From assembly GCA_910578495.1 (NCBI GenBank), contig CAJTRE010000007.1:27481-91480 (forward strand): 64,000 nt of DNA, in the 5' to 3' direction. The notes under the pieces are model-generated. The model did no database searches and was not told the DNA's origin. It was given only the letters and a program-made list of their open reading frames with translations. The position numbers were made by a program, and so were the translations under genes. The stretch comes from an uncultured Dorea sp. GTDB taxonomy: Bacteria > Bacillota > Clostridia > Lachnospirales > Lachnospiraceae. Below, piece after piece: positions 1-7,840 of this stretch. The stretch's first letter is position 1; every line of letters begins with the position of its first letter.

Positions 1-424
1 TTTTGATCTGTACAGTGGAACGGGAACCATTGCTCAGATATTGGCTCCAGTTGCTGGAAAGGTAGTGGGGGTTGAGATTGTCGAGGAGGCTGTAGAAGCC
101 GCCAAAGACAATGCCAGACTTAATGGACTTGATAACTGTACATTCTGGGCAGGAGATGTATTGAAAGTGATTGATGAGCTGGGAGAAGTGCCGGATCTTA
201 TTGTGTTAGATCCGCCGAGAGATGGTGTGAATCCGAAAGCTCTTCGGAAAATTATTGATTTCGGTGTAGAAAGAATGGTGTACATTGCATGTAAGCCGAC
301 CAGCTTTGCAAGAGATTTGGAAATGTTGCAGGGGAGAGGGTATAAGGTGGAGCGTATGGTGTGTGTAGACCTTTTTCCGGGCACAGTGCATGTGGAGACG
401 TGCGTCCTTTTGGGTAGGAAATAG
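1..424 (+). CDS. rlmD: 23S rRNA (uracil-5-)-methyltransferase, RlmD/RumA family, C-terminal part
   Basis: The gene enters from the left edge, reading from base 2, and stops at TAG 422-424. The visible part is the SAM-dependent methyltransferase domain of the TrmA/RlmD family, which makes 5-methyluridine in 23S rRNA. It shows the SAM-binding motif FDLYSGTGT, the acidic VVGVEIVEEAVEAA strand, the catalytic-region motif VLDPPRDGV, the Cys nucleophile segment YIACKPTSFARDL and the family end motif HVETCVLL. It ends abruptly as GRK, and the next frame carries a domain that some relatives have fused at this point. So the 3' end may be altered by a frameshift or by integration of the element that follows. 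Family assignment is secure; RlmD versus RlmC/TrmA specificity is inferred. Confidence 0.85.
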   Translation, partial: FDLYSGTGTIAQILAPVAGKVVGVEIVEEAVEAAKDNARLNGLDNCTFWAGDVLKVIDELGEVPDLIVLDPPRDGVNPKALRKIIDFGVERMVYIACKPTSFARDLEMLQGRGYKVERMVCVDLFPGTVHVETCVLLGRK

Positions 425-710
425 TAACACCGCCGAAACAGTCTATGCGTATGTTGATTATGAGCCGAAAGACAGCGAGTATTTGAAAGACGTAAAAGGC
501 TGTGCAACTTATACGGAAATCAAAGAATGGATAAAATCAGAGTATGATTTAAAGGTATCGTCTTTGTATGTGGCGCAGATAAAAGACAAGTGCGGTATTG
601 AAAAGCGTCTGAATTATAATATGGGCGAAAATAAAAGCCATGTGCCGAAATGCCCGCCGGAGAAAGAAAAAGCGATTGTGGCGGCGTTTCAGTATTTTAA
701 CATGATATAA
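390..710 (+). pseudogene. Displaced C-terminal-like domain after rlmD
   Basis: This open stretch overlaps the end of rlmD in the +1 frame. Residues from about 22 on (VYAYVDYEPKDSEYL, then ATYTEIKEWIKSEYDLKVSS, then CPPEKEKAI) resemble a roughly 90-residue extension that, from memory, follows the HVETVVLL motif in some Lachnospiraceae RlmD-type proteins and also occurs on conjugative-element proteins. No ribosome binding site precedes the ATG at 390, which lies inside rlmD. I therefore read it as a fragment: either the rlmD tail cut off by a frameshift near 410-425, or an element-borne tail left by integration. The two readings cannot be separated from this window alone. Confidence 0.5.
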
Positions 711-834
711 AATTTACAGTGTGGAAAAGTGAGCCGGGAGGTTCACTTTTTTCCTGTATTTCTTTTTGCATTTACGCTCTTTTCTAATCTGTGAAATAAA
801 TAGTCGGGTGCTTTTTAAAAAGGAGCATGACCGA

Positions 835-1317
835 ATGAATAAATATTTTGCAGGAGTAAAAACAGTTGAAGAATTGCGTCAAAAGTACAGAGAGTTGTTG
901 AAAAAATATCATCCCGATAATGAGGGCGGCAGTGTGGAAATCACACAGGAAATCAATGCAGAATATGACCGCTTATTTGACGTTCTAAGCAAAGAAAAGC
1001 ACGCAGACAAGGAAACCCCTAAGTATGATTATCAAGCCGAGAATGACGCTTTTAAGGCGGTCATAAATACGATTATATCGTATAACATGGAAATTGAATT
1101 GATAGGCAACTGGATATGGTGCTTTGACTGTTTCGCTTATAAAGACAGGCTCAAAGAGCTGGGCTTTAAGTTTGCGCCTAAGAAAAAGGCGTGGACGTGG
1201 CATTTTGGCGATTATGTGAGATACCATAAGGGAGAAGTATCACTTGATGAAATCCGGCAGAAATACGGTTCCAAGAAAGTCGGTGGCAAATCATCCAAAC
1301 AGTATGCCATCGGCTGA
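835..1317 (+). CDS. J-domain (DnaJ-like) protein of mobile-element type
   Basis: A 160-residue protein. I chose ATG 835 because AGGAG at 821-825 lies nine bases upstream; the longer open frame to 766 has no such site. The N-terminus (LRQKYRELLKKYHPDNEGG) is a J domain with the HPD tripeptide that stimulates Hsp70 ATPase. The C-terminal half (residues about 75-150) has a Trp-rich segment (GNWIWCFD, then FAPKKKAWTWHFGDY) of the kind seen in small J proteins on clostridial conjugative elements. There is no zinc-finger or Gly/Phe region, so it is not a housekeeping DnaJ. A role in plasmid or element maintenance is only inferred from its position beside a relaxase. Confidence 0.7.
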   Translation: MNKYFAGVKTVEELRQKYRELLKKYHPDNEGGSVEITQEINAEYDRLFDVLSKEKHADKETPKYDYQAENDAFKAVINTIISYNMEIELIGNWIWCFDCFAYKDRLKELGFKFAPKKKAWTWHFGDYVRYHKGEVSLDEIRQKYGSKKVGGKSSKQYAIG

Positions 1318-1365
1318 CAGCAGGAGAAAGGCTTGATTTTTATGTGCTTTGAGCATTGCGTAAAC

Positions 1366-1410
1366 AAACATGATCTGCGATACTCCGTATCGCAGACCAT
1401 GTTTGCTTTT
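1366..1410. terminator. Bidirectional terminator between J-domain gene and relaxase
   Basis: An 18-base inverted repeat with one mismatch (1366-1383 and 1387-1404, three-base loop) lies between two converging genes. The plus strand continues GCTTTT. It can end transcripts from both the J-domain gene and the relaxase gene. Confidence 0.75.
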
Positions 1411-1416
1411 AACGAC

Positions 1417-2730
1417 CTATGCTGAAAAATTGTAGCCAGTTCTAGTCGGAAACGTATTTGTTGTAACGTTGCCAATCTTTGTGTCTGCCATTTTTAAACG
1501 CTGTTCCCGAATCTCCAATGCTTCCAGCCTTTGGACGGTTCTATTATCCCAACAGTGTTTTTTAAAGAGTTCAAACCATTTTTCGATATTTCTACGGTTA
1601 TGCTTTCCTGTCTTTCTGTCTTGCTTCCCAATAAACTCTAAGAAATTATCTTCTAAGCCCTTTTCTTCTGAAAGAATCTCATAACAGACATTGATTGCGT
1701 CATATGCTTTTTGGAGCATTTCCTCCGCATCTGATTCCATTTTTTTTGCTTTTGCTGTTTCTTCCTCAATGGCTTTTAATTGTGTCTGCACGTCCGCTTT
1801 TTCGCGCTCCAATGCTGCCTGTTGCGTGTTCATTGCCACACGTTCTTTTTCTAATTCTTCCTGCTGGATTTTAGCTTTTTCCCTCAATCCATAAATTGTT
1901 TTTTCAATCATGTCCAGTTCACTCTGTCTATACTTCATGTTAATTGCCTCCATTCTTAAACTAAATTCTCTATCAGACAGCTCTTTGAGCTGGTCTGGTG
2001 TTAAGCCTTGTTGGTGCCACTCACCGTTTTTGTCATAATACCCGGCGAGGTGTTCATCAATGGGCTTGTTTTCTAATTCAATGTTATAATTCCTTTTCAG
2101 TAATTCTTTTCGGATTTGTTTATGTAATCCGGCTAATTGTTTTGGATTCCGAAAAAATTTGGTTTGTGAAATCGTGCATTTGATTTCATCATTTTTTTGT
2201 AATTCATGGCAAGGGACAAAACAAATATGTAAGTGAGGATTCGTTTCGTCCTTGTGAACTGAAAAACCAGTGATATTGTCTGCTCCAAACTGTTCTTCCA
2301 AAATTGCAATCACATCCCACATCCAAGTGTTTTCATGTTCAGCAATAGAATCATTATCAAGTTGGACTACTAATGGACGGACAACCACGGTATCATTTTT
2401 TCCCTTAGCGGAGATTCTCGCCCCATGCTCTTTTGCGTATTCAACACGTCTGTGAATAGCGTCTGCCATATCTTTTGAATGGCTTGTTTCCTGCCATTGT
2501 CCATTTTCATCCTTGTAATAGGATTCGTTTTCTAATGTGAGGTCAGAATTAATGTCGGGGTTGCTATGCTGTACCTCACAACCATTCATTTTATCTGTAC
2601 CTCTGTCAATATGCCTGATATATCCAATAATACCGCCATAACCTGTTTTACTTGTTTTTGTACTCGTGTATCTTCCAGAAAAATGAATCTTTTGGCTTGT
2701 GTCAAAACTCAAATATCCAATGTTAATCAC
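1417..2730 (-). CDS. MobV/Pre-type plasmid mobilisation relaxase
   Basis: A 437-residue member of the Mob_Pre/MobV relaxase family, which nicks DNA at an origin of transfer and stays covalently attached to the 5' end. The N-terminal half carries the HUH metal-binding motif HKDETNPHLH at about residues 159-168 and the early family motif IGYIRHIDRGTD. Residues about 240-345 form a long charged coiled coil (ELEKERVAMNTQQAALEREK), usual for the family. The start is uncertain. The first codon in frame is GTG at 2728-2730, but the purine-rich GAGGTG overlaps it, so an in-frame TTG seven codons later may be used instead. No integrase lies nearby, so the gene marks a mobilisable element or plasmid remnant rather than a complete conjugative transposon. 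Confidence 0.88.
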   Translation of the reverse strand: MINIGYLSFDTSQKIHFSGRYTSTKTSKTGYGGIIGYIRHIDRGTDKMNGCEVQHSNPDINSDLTLENESYYKDENGQWQETSHSKDMADAIHRRVEYAKEHGARISAKGKNDTVVVRPLVVQLDNDSIAEHENTWMWDVIAILEEQFGADNITGFSVHKDETNPHLHICFVPCHELQKNDEIKCTISQTKFFRNPKQLAGLHKQIRKELLKRNYNIELENKPIDEHLAGYYDKNGEWHQQGLTPDQLKELSDREFSLRMEAINMKYRQSELDMIEKTIYGLREKAKIQQEELEKERVAMNTQQAALEREKADVQTQLKAIEEETAKAKKMESDAEEMLQKAYDAINVCYEILSEEKGLEDNFLEFIGKQDRKTGKHNRRNIEKWFELFKKHCWDNRTVQRLEALEIREQRLKMADTKIGNVTTNTFPTRTGYNFSA

Positions 2731-3091
2731 CTCATTTCTTACTTGTTATATCTTAATGATAAATCATAATTTTGATAATGCAACCCCTCTGTCAAGTGTT
2801 TTTTGAAAAAATTTTCTGTATTTTTCTCCGTTTATGTTCCGTTTTTTGCTAGGTTGTGCAGTTATTTCCGATAGGTTTTGACTTCCCCGAAAAGGTATCT
2901 CTTTGCGTCCGCTGTAGCAAATTACATCGAAATAAATTTCGATAATTTGCAAAGGGGGCGTTGCACTCCCTTTTGAATCCCCTGCTTTTGTTGACCCGGC
3001 ACGGTATCTCTTTTTTCCTGTTCGGTATCTATGGCGATAAGTTATAATTAAGGAATCGGGTGCAAAAGCAAAAAAGAAAGGAACTGATACT
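2731..3091. other. Non-coding stretch beside the relaxase gene with a candidate oriT hairpin
   Basis: No convincing gene. The region contains a strong imperfect inverted repeat at 2917-2932 and 2937-2950 (GCAAATTACATCGAAA against TTTCGATAATTTGC, four-base loop). A smaller hairpin-forming stretch follows (AAAGGGGG, then CTCCCTTT, 2951-2973). GGTATCT occurs three times at about 2894, 3004 and 3024. MobV origins of transfer normally lie just upstream of the mob gene and include inverted repeats, so the hairpin is a candidate nic region. A TATAAT at 3043-3048 may be the -10 element for the small gene at 3092. Confidence 0.4.
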
Positions 3092-3328
3092 ATGAATGAA
3101 AAATATTTAGAATCCGCAATGCTTTTCGCACGTTTGTATGGCATTGCTGAAACCCCCAATCCGTGGACAAATATTGATAATGAGAAATTTGTTGGCATGA
3201 TAAAAGAATGGACGGATGAATTTGTAAATGTGGAAAATGGGGATGTTCTGAAATTCTTTGAATGGAAAATTTCACAAAAAAAGGTAGAGTATGCTGATTA
3301 TATCAAGAATCAACCGCCCTGCCTTTAA
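3092..3328 (+). CDS. Small conserved hypothetical protein of the mobile element
   Basis: A 78-residue acidic protein that starts at ATG 3092 behind AAAGGAAC. It has no membrane segment, signal peptide or motif that I can name. Clustered Trp, Phe and Lys near the C-terminus (KFFEWKISQKKVEYADYIK) suggest a soluble helical protein. Its stop codon overlaps the stop codon of the converging HTH gene by two bases, so the two genes are packed end to end. I believe similar small proteins occur on clostridial elements, but I do not know a function. Confidence 0.6.
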   Translation: MNEKYLESAMLFARLYGIAETPNPWTNIDNEKFVGMIKEWTDEFVNVENGDVLKFFEWKISQKKVEYADYIKNQPPCL

Positions 3329-3531
3329 TTATCTTCTATTCTGTATTCTAATATGTCTGACACCTGACATTCTAATATTTCACAAAGCAGGTTCAGAGTT
3401 TTTGTTGTAATGTCTTTTCCATGTTTCATTCTGTGTAACGTGTTCGCCGGAACGCCATGCTTAAAGATAAGGGCATATTCTGTAATGCCTTTTTGCAAAA
3501 GGGTATTGTAAAAGGGCTGATACGAAATCAT
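3325..3531 (-). CDS. Small Cro/CI-type HTH regulator (YozG-like)
   Basis: A 68-residue DNA-binding protein. ATG 3529-3531 follows AGGAGA at good spacing; the longer upstream open frame lacks a site. The sequence is almost entirely a lambda-repressor-like HTH: LLQKGITEYALIFKHGVPANT gives helices 1-3, with the recognition helix around VPANTLHRMKHG, and DITTKTLNLLCEILECQVSDIL completes the fold. It matches single-domain regulators of the HTH_26/YozG group. It diverges from the secreted-protein gene at 3693, and a CTATG/CATAG inverted repeat lies between the -35 and -10 of that gene's promoter, so it may repress it. That link is inference. Confidence 0.8.
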   Translation of the reverse strand: MISYQPFYNTLLQKGITEYALIFKHGVPANTLHRMKHGKDITTKTLNLLCEILECQVSDILEYRIEDN

Positions 3532-3579
3532 GTGAAAATCTCCTCTCGACTTTCTAAAAATCATACCATGCTCAATCTG

Positions 3580-3608
3580 TTGACTATGCCTAAAACATAG
3601 AGTATAAT
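3580..3608 (+). promoter_or_regulatory. SigA-type promoter with possible operator, upstream of the Ig-like protein gene
   Basis: TTGACT (3580-3585) and TATAAT (3603-3608) are separated by exactly 17 bases. The spacer holds the inverted repeat CTATG (3584-3588) and CATAG (3596-3600), a possible binding site for the divergent HTH regulator. About 84 bases of leader follow before ATG 3693. Confidence 0.7.
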
Positions 3609-3692
3609 TCGTGTTAAGGAGAATCCTATCGAAAACGAGAAGATTTTCACAAAAATGAAATTTTTGCATATATCAAAGAAAGGGGAATCATT

Positions 3693-4517
3693 ATGAAGAA
3701 CATCATCAAAAAATCAATCACAACTGTAATCATTTTCGCTATGGCTTTGACGCTGGCTATGCCTGTGACAGCACAGGCGAAAGCAAATCCAAAGCTGAAC
3801 AAGACGAAAATCACCGTAAACGTGAAGAAATCCTATCAGCTAAAGGTCACTGGAACAAAAAAGAAAGCCAAATGGACAACTTCTAATAAGAAAGTCGCTA
3901 CTGTATCGAAAAACGGTAAAGTGACCGCCAAAAAGAAAGGCTCTGCAACTATCACAGCAAAAATAAATAAAAAGACTTATAAATGCAAGGTGACAGTCAC
4001 AGAGCCGGCACCAAAGCTGAATAAAAGCAAAGTGACGCTGACTATCACGAATAAAAAGACAAATCCTGCTGTCCAGCTTAAAGTAGCAAATACTTATGGA
4101 AAGAAAGTGACATGGTATACCAGCAACAAAAAAGTTGCAACGGTAAGCAAGAGCGGAAAGGTCGTTGCGAAGAAGAAAGGCTCTGTTGTGATAAGGGCAA
4201 AGGTTGGCACAAAGACGTTGACTTGTAAGGTTACTGTCAAAGATAGCAGGAAACCGAGTAAGCCAGGTCCGGCTCCGAAACCTATTGAGTGTCAGCATAA
4301 ATGGGTTGGGAAAGAGAAGGTTGTAGGGTATAAAATTGCATGTTCTTGCGGATTGACATTCGATAGTCGAGAAGGCTGGAATGAACATAACATCAACGCT
4401 ATGATGAACGGTGAACAAGGCCACGGAAGTTCCTCATTCGAAGTAGCCGAAACTTGGTTAGAATGTAAGAATTGCCATGCGACGAAAGATAAGAAAACAG
4501 GATATAGGTATGCATAA
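3693..4517 (+). CDS. Secreted protein with two bacterial Ig-like (BIG2) domains and a Cys/His tail
   Basis: A 274-residue exported protein. Residues 1-30 are a signal peptide (KKSITTVIIFAMALTLAMPV, cleavage near AQA). Two BIG2-type Ig-like repeats follow at about 32-105 and 108-185, each with the signature VTWYTSNKKVATVSKSGKV and ending CKVTV. They are very rich in lysine. After a short Pro/Lys linker, residues about 200-274 hold paired Cys and His residues (CQHKW, CSCG, CKNCH), which may bind a metal. No LPXTG motif or membrane anchor is present, so it is probably secreted or held by charge. It probably acts in adhesion or at the cell surface. It belongs to the mobile-element cargo. Confidence 0.75.
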   Translation: MKNIIKKSITTVIIFAMALTLAMPVTAQAKANPKLNKTKITVNVKKSYQLKVTGTKKKAKWTTSNKKVATVSKNGKVTAKKKGSATITAKINKKTYKCKVTVTEPAPKLNKSKVTLTITNKKTNPAVQLKVANTYGKKVTWYTSNKKVATVSKSGKVVAKKKGSVVIRAKVGTKTLTCKVTVKDSRKPSKPGPAPKPIECQHKWVGKEKVVGYKIACSCGLTFDSREGWNEHNINAMMNGEQGHGSSSFEVAETWLECKNCHATKDKKTGYRYA

Positions 4518-4520
4518 AAA

Positions 4521-4557
4521 AACAGGAATCTCTTGACGGAGGTTCCTGTTTGATTTT
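4521..4557 (+). terminator. Terminator after the Ig-like protein gene
   Basis: AACAGGAA (4521-4528) pairs with TTCCTGTT (4543-4550). GATTTTT follows directly. Confidence 0.8.
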
Positions 4558-5201
4558 TGCCTGGAATAATTGGGTGTGGTTTCCTGTAATTATTCCGGTA
4601 ATTATATATTTTTGTCTACAATTCTGTATGCAGAAAAAACACCCTGTAGACGCTGGAAGCCTTGCCAGCATTGGATAATCCTCTGTTTGTATACATTTTT
4701 CGGCATACTTTTATAGCAAAATGGATTTTTTTAGTTATACCCACTAAAGCTTTTATTTCTCAAGGAATTATTGTATTTTTCAATGATTCTCCCCCTTTTT
4801 TCAACACGCACACATATGCCCGTGCAATAGGGCTTGTCCATACTGCACGGGCATTTCGGCGACGATTTCACCGCCAGACAGCCATTACAGACAGGTATAC
4901 AGAAAGGGATTATTCAATACTGGTAAGGCTTTCAGCGTCTACATTTTGGAAATCAATTTGTATACAGAATGCGTTACAGATGGGGGATAAAGGAAATTCC
5001 CTGTATACAGACTTGTGGATTTCAACTGCTGAAACCTTGTTGTGGTTTACCTATTGTGCAATATTCACAATTATCAATCCTGCATGGTTTTGGAATAGAC
5101 AAACAAAAATTTAGAATTTTTGATGTAATTTTTTGTGCAGTATTTATAAAAGCTGAAAATTTTAAATTTTTAAAATTAAGTTGCTCTTAGGCATCCTAAA
5201 A
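4558..5201. other. Non-coding region with TGTATACAGA-like repeats
   Basis: I see no credible gene in these 640 bases; the open frames lack ribosome binding sites and give non-protein-like translations. A decamer related to TGTATACAGA occurs at 4625-4634, 4689-4696 (partial), 4894-4903, 4959-4968 and 5002-5011, all on the plus strand. A perfect 11-base inverted repeat lies at 4816-4854. Direct repeats plus a hairpin beside mobilisation genes resemble a plasmid replication or recombination region, but no replication protein is present. Confidence 0.35.
4816..4854. repeat. Perfect 11-bp inverted repeat
   Basis: ATGCCCGTGCA (4816-4826) and TGCACGGGCAT (4844-4854) flank a 17-base loop. No T-run follows on either strand, so a terminator is less likely than a structural site or single-strand origin type hairpin. 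Confidence 0.6.
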
Positions 5202-5225
5202 AGGCTGGTTTCTATTTACCAGCCT
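5202..5225. terminator. Hairpin downstream of the IS110 recombinase
   Basis: AGGCTGGT (5202-5209) pairs with ACCAGCCT (5218-5225) across an eight-base loop, just past the stop of the minus-strand IS110 gene. It may end that transcript. Confidence 0.55.
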
Positions 5226-5251
5226 ATATGCCTTTATTCAGGATATTTTCT

Positions 5252-6455
5252 TTATGAATACAATTCGTTTACTCTTGCATAATAAATCCTCAAAAACTTG
5301 TTTAATCCAGCGATTTTAGCAAGTTTCTTATTCTTCCCTTCAGATTCTTTTTTCAAAATATACCGATAGACTGCTAGATTCTCTGGCTCCTTATGGCTCT
5401 TCAAAACCCTCATTATCTCATATCCAACTTTCCTAAGCGTAGAGGAACCCCTTTTAGTTATCCTCCGATTACTTCCAACGAATTGCCCGGATTCGTATGG
5501 CGGCGGATCAATGCCGGCATATGCTGTAAGTGCTTTTGCGCTATGGAATCTTCTTACATCACCAATCTCTGCTATAAGTTTTGGCGGAAGAACATCTCTT
5601 ACCCCTCCCATGACCCGCACTGTTGAATATTCAGGTAACGTCTTTGTAAGTTCCTTCATTCGTGCTAAGATATGGGATAAGAAACTGTCAATGATCCTTA
5701 ATACAGATACTGTCTCCCGTACTAACATTTTGGTTGATGGAGTGCTGGAAACCAGCGTAGGAATACCATTAGATGCCAACTCATAGATTTCTGTTGATTT
5801 GGATTGGTTCTGATGGTATTTCCTTTCCCGTGCCCACTCCAGATAGGCAGACAGGAAATCTTCCCAACTCATAGAAGTGATCGTATCAAAATGCCAGAAC
5901 ACATCCACGAAATCACTGAGCTTATCTTTGTTATTCGCTTCATTCCAGCTTTTCAATAACTTTTTGATTCCAGGCATTGTATAATCCAAAACAAGTATCA
6001 ATTCCTGAAGAGCCATTACATGCAGCTCCATGTAATGCCGGTATCGGCGGCCTAACAGTTTTAATTCAACATATATTTCTTCATCACTTTCGTATTTTTG
6101 AAGTTTGAACCACTTATCAATCCCATAGTTAGCAATTGTTATAGAATCCAATTTGTCTGTTTTTGCTCCTCTAATACTGTTGTCTTTGGCGTATTTTTTC
6201 ATTGCATAAGGATTCACGACTGCTATGAAATAACCTTTCCCCTGAAAGAAAGTAAGAATCGGGAGGTGATAAATCCCTGTTGCTTCCATCACGATTCGGA
6301 TTTTTCCATCCAGCCACTGAAAAAGTTCTGCTAACAATTCCAATTCCTTTTCCATACGCATGGCTTCAAAGGGACTGCATACAATCTTCTCCATATGGTT
6401 TAAGAATACAGACCGTACTCTTCTCCTTTGAAACATCAATTCCTACACTTACCAT
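5252..6455 (-). pseudogene. IS110-family DEDD recombinase, frameshifted near the N-terminus
   Basis: The gene should start at ATG 6453-6455 behind AAAGGTGG and encode about 400 residues. The first 22 or so codons (VSVGIDVSKEKSTVCILKPY) hold the first catalytic Asp, then the frame is lost at GGAGAAG (6384-6393). Removing one base restores KPYGEIVCSPFEAMR and continues in the long open frame to 5252. The remainder has the RuvC-like DEDD residues (IVMEATG and KTDKLDS) and the C-terminal Tnp_20 domain (GDVRRFHSAKALTAYAGIDP, then SNRRITKRGSSTLRKVGY). In IS110 elements the C-terminal Ser attacks DNA and a bridge RNA selects target and donor. A start inside the remaining frame would lose the first Asp, so this copy is probably inactive. 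Confidence 0.85.
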
Positions 6456-6660
6456 TCCATGACCACCTTTCTCATAAATAGTAATTGTTCCAGTCGAACT
6501 TATCACCATTCAGTTTAGTTGGTTACGCGGAAGCATGGTCCCTGCCTGCTTAATCGAATGTTTATAATAAGGGGATGGTTAACGGTTTTTTTACGAATGC
6601 GAAGATCCCAAAAAGCCGACGTCAGACCAATTACTCCCCTTATTATAATAGAATAAGTGC
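6456..6660 (-). ncRNA. Candidate IS110 non-coding end with possible bridge RNA
   Basis: IS110-group elements encode their bridge RNA in the non-coding end upstream of the recombinase. Here that is the roughly 200 bases just right of the minus-strand gene. The stretch has no open frame and contains a perfect 14-base inverted repeat, TTATAATAAGGGGA (6562-6575) and TCCCCTTATTATAA (6635-6648), enclosing 59 bases, as expected for one arm of a folded RNA. The exact element end and the RNA boundaries cannot be fixed without other copies. Confidence 0.4.
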
Positions 6661-7051
6661 AGATGTTAGAGTTAATTACTCTCCAACAACTACACTTTTA
6701 TGGTACTAAACAAGCCGCAAATGGCTTAAATAAAGGATATCGTTAAAAATAAAAGTGTCAAAGATTCGTGATTGTGGTGGTGTTTAAGTATTTTAACATA
6801 ATGTGAGATTTTTGTTATGGAAATATGTAGTTGTTGAGTTTAAAAATCCATGATAATATAAGCATAGCAGTTGATAAGTTATGTGATTGTTTGGTGTGGT
6901 AACTTAACAATACAATGTATATTTAGAAACTGCTGTTTTATTTAAAAAAATTGGGATTTTTAAGAAAAAGTAATGATTTCATGTACTAAGAGTTAGCCGT
7001 CGCGCCAGCTACTTGATATAATTCAACCAAAAACAAAAAAGGAGGACGACA
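6661..7051. other. AT-rich leader region of the first methyltransferase operon
   Basis: I see no gene here. The first methyltransferase start is preceded by AAAGGAGG at about 7039-7046 and by TATAAT at 7017-7022 with a poor -35. A loose inverted repeat, TAGC and GCTA around a GC-rich core (6994-7011), lies just upstream of that -10 and could be an operator. Confidence 0.4.
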
Positions 7052-7840
7052 ATGAAAACTGACATTATTTATAATTCTTCTAGCGAAAATATGTCGCAAA
7101 TTAATGATAAAAGTGTTAAATTAGTGGTTACCTCTCCACCATACAACATTGATATTCAGTATGGTAATAAAACTTCTAAAGGACAAATAGTTAGTAGTAA
7201 AGGGTTAAAATATAAAGATGATTTGGATGAAAATACCTATCGCAACATACTCAGAACTGTTTTTGGCGAATGCAAAAAGAAAATAACAGACGATGGTTCC
7301 ATCTGGATTAATATTAAAAACCGCGTAGATGATGGAGTAATAATTCCACCATTCTGGATTACGGATTATTTTGAAGATATGTATCTTAAGAATATCCTTA
7401 TTTGGAACTTTGATTGGGGTGGTTCAACAAATAAAAGATTTGCACCAAGATATGAATATGTATTTTGGTTTGTAAAAGATAAAAAGAACTATACTTTTAA
7501 TTTGAATGATGTTAAAGTACCGGCTCTAAATTATCGTCCTGACAGATACAAAAGTCAGATGAAAAATCCGACAGATGTATGGCGAATTTCTATGGTTTCG
7601 GGTAATTTTGAAGAACGCACTGAGCATCCGGCTCAATATCCAGAAAAACTTATAGAACGAATTATCTTAGCTGGAACAAATGAAAATGAACTTGTTTTAG
7701 ACCCTTTTATGGGTAGTGGGACCACTGCTGTTGTTGCAAAAAAATTGAACAGACACTATTTAGGTTACGAAACCATGAAAGAATACTGCGAGATAGCAGA
7801 AAATAGATTGGAAAAGGTTGGTGATAACAATGGCGATTGA
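7052..7840 (+). CDS. Beta-class DNA methyltransferase A (RM locus 1)
   Basis: A 262-residue site-specific DNA methyltransferase, intact. The catalytic motif IV TSPPYN is at residues 27-32 and the SAM-binding motif I DPFMGSGTT at 217-225. Catalytic region before SAM region defines the beta class. TSPPY is more usual in N4-cytosine enzymes, though some N6-adenine enzymes share it. The start follows AAAGGAGG. The last 11 bases overlap the start of a second methyltransferase of the same class. Two enzymes suggest an asymmetric recognition site, one for each strand. The cognate nuclease is probably the PD-(D/E)XK gene at 11443-12018. Confidence 0.9.
   Translation: MKTDIIYNSSSENMSQINDKSVKLVVTSPPYNIDIQYGNKTSKGQIVSSKGLKYKDDLDENTYRNILRTVFGECKKKITDDGSIWINIKNRVDDGVIIPPFWITDYFEDMYLKNILIWNFDWGGSTNKRFAPRYEYVFWFVKDKKNYTFNLNDVKVPALNYRPDRYKSQMKNPTDVWRISMVSGNFEERTEHPAQYPEKLIERIILAGTNENELVLDPFMGSGTTAVVAKKLNRHYLGYETMKEYCEIAENRLEKVGDNNGD

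Noticed and set aside
2764..3198. 144-residue open frame on the minus strand that overlaps the small gene at 3092
   Set aside because: It runs across the hairpin region and the better supported plus-strand gene, and lacks a Shine-Dalgarno sequence.
4662..5114. 150-residue open frame on the plus strand after the Ig-like protein gene
   Set aside because: No ribosome binding site, no recognisable motif, and the region is dominated by short repeats and a hairpin; the translation has no protein-like pattern.
1..6660. A complete integrative conjugative element at the rlmD end
   Set aside because: No integrase, type IV secretion genes, coupling protein or replication gene is visible; only cargo and a MobV relaxase remain, so I call it a mobilisable remnant.
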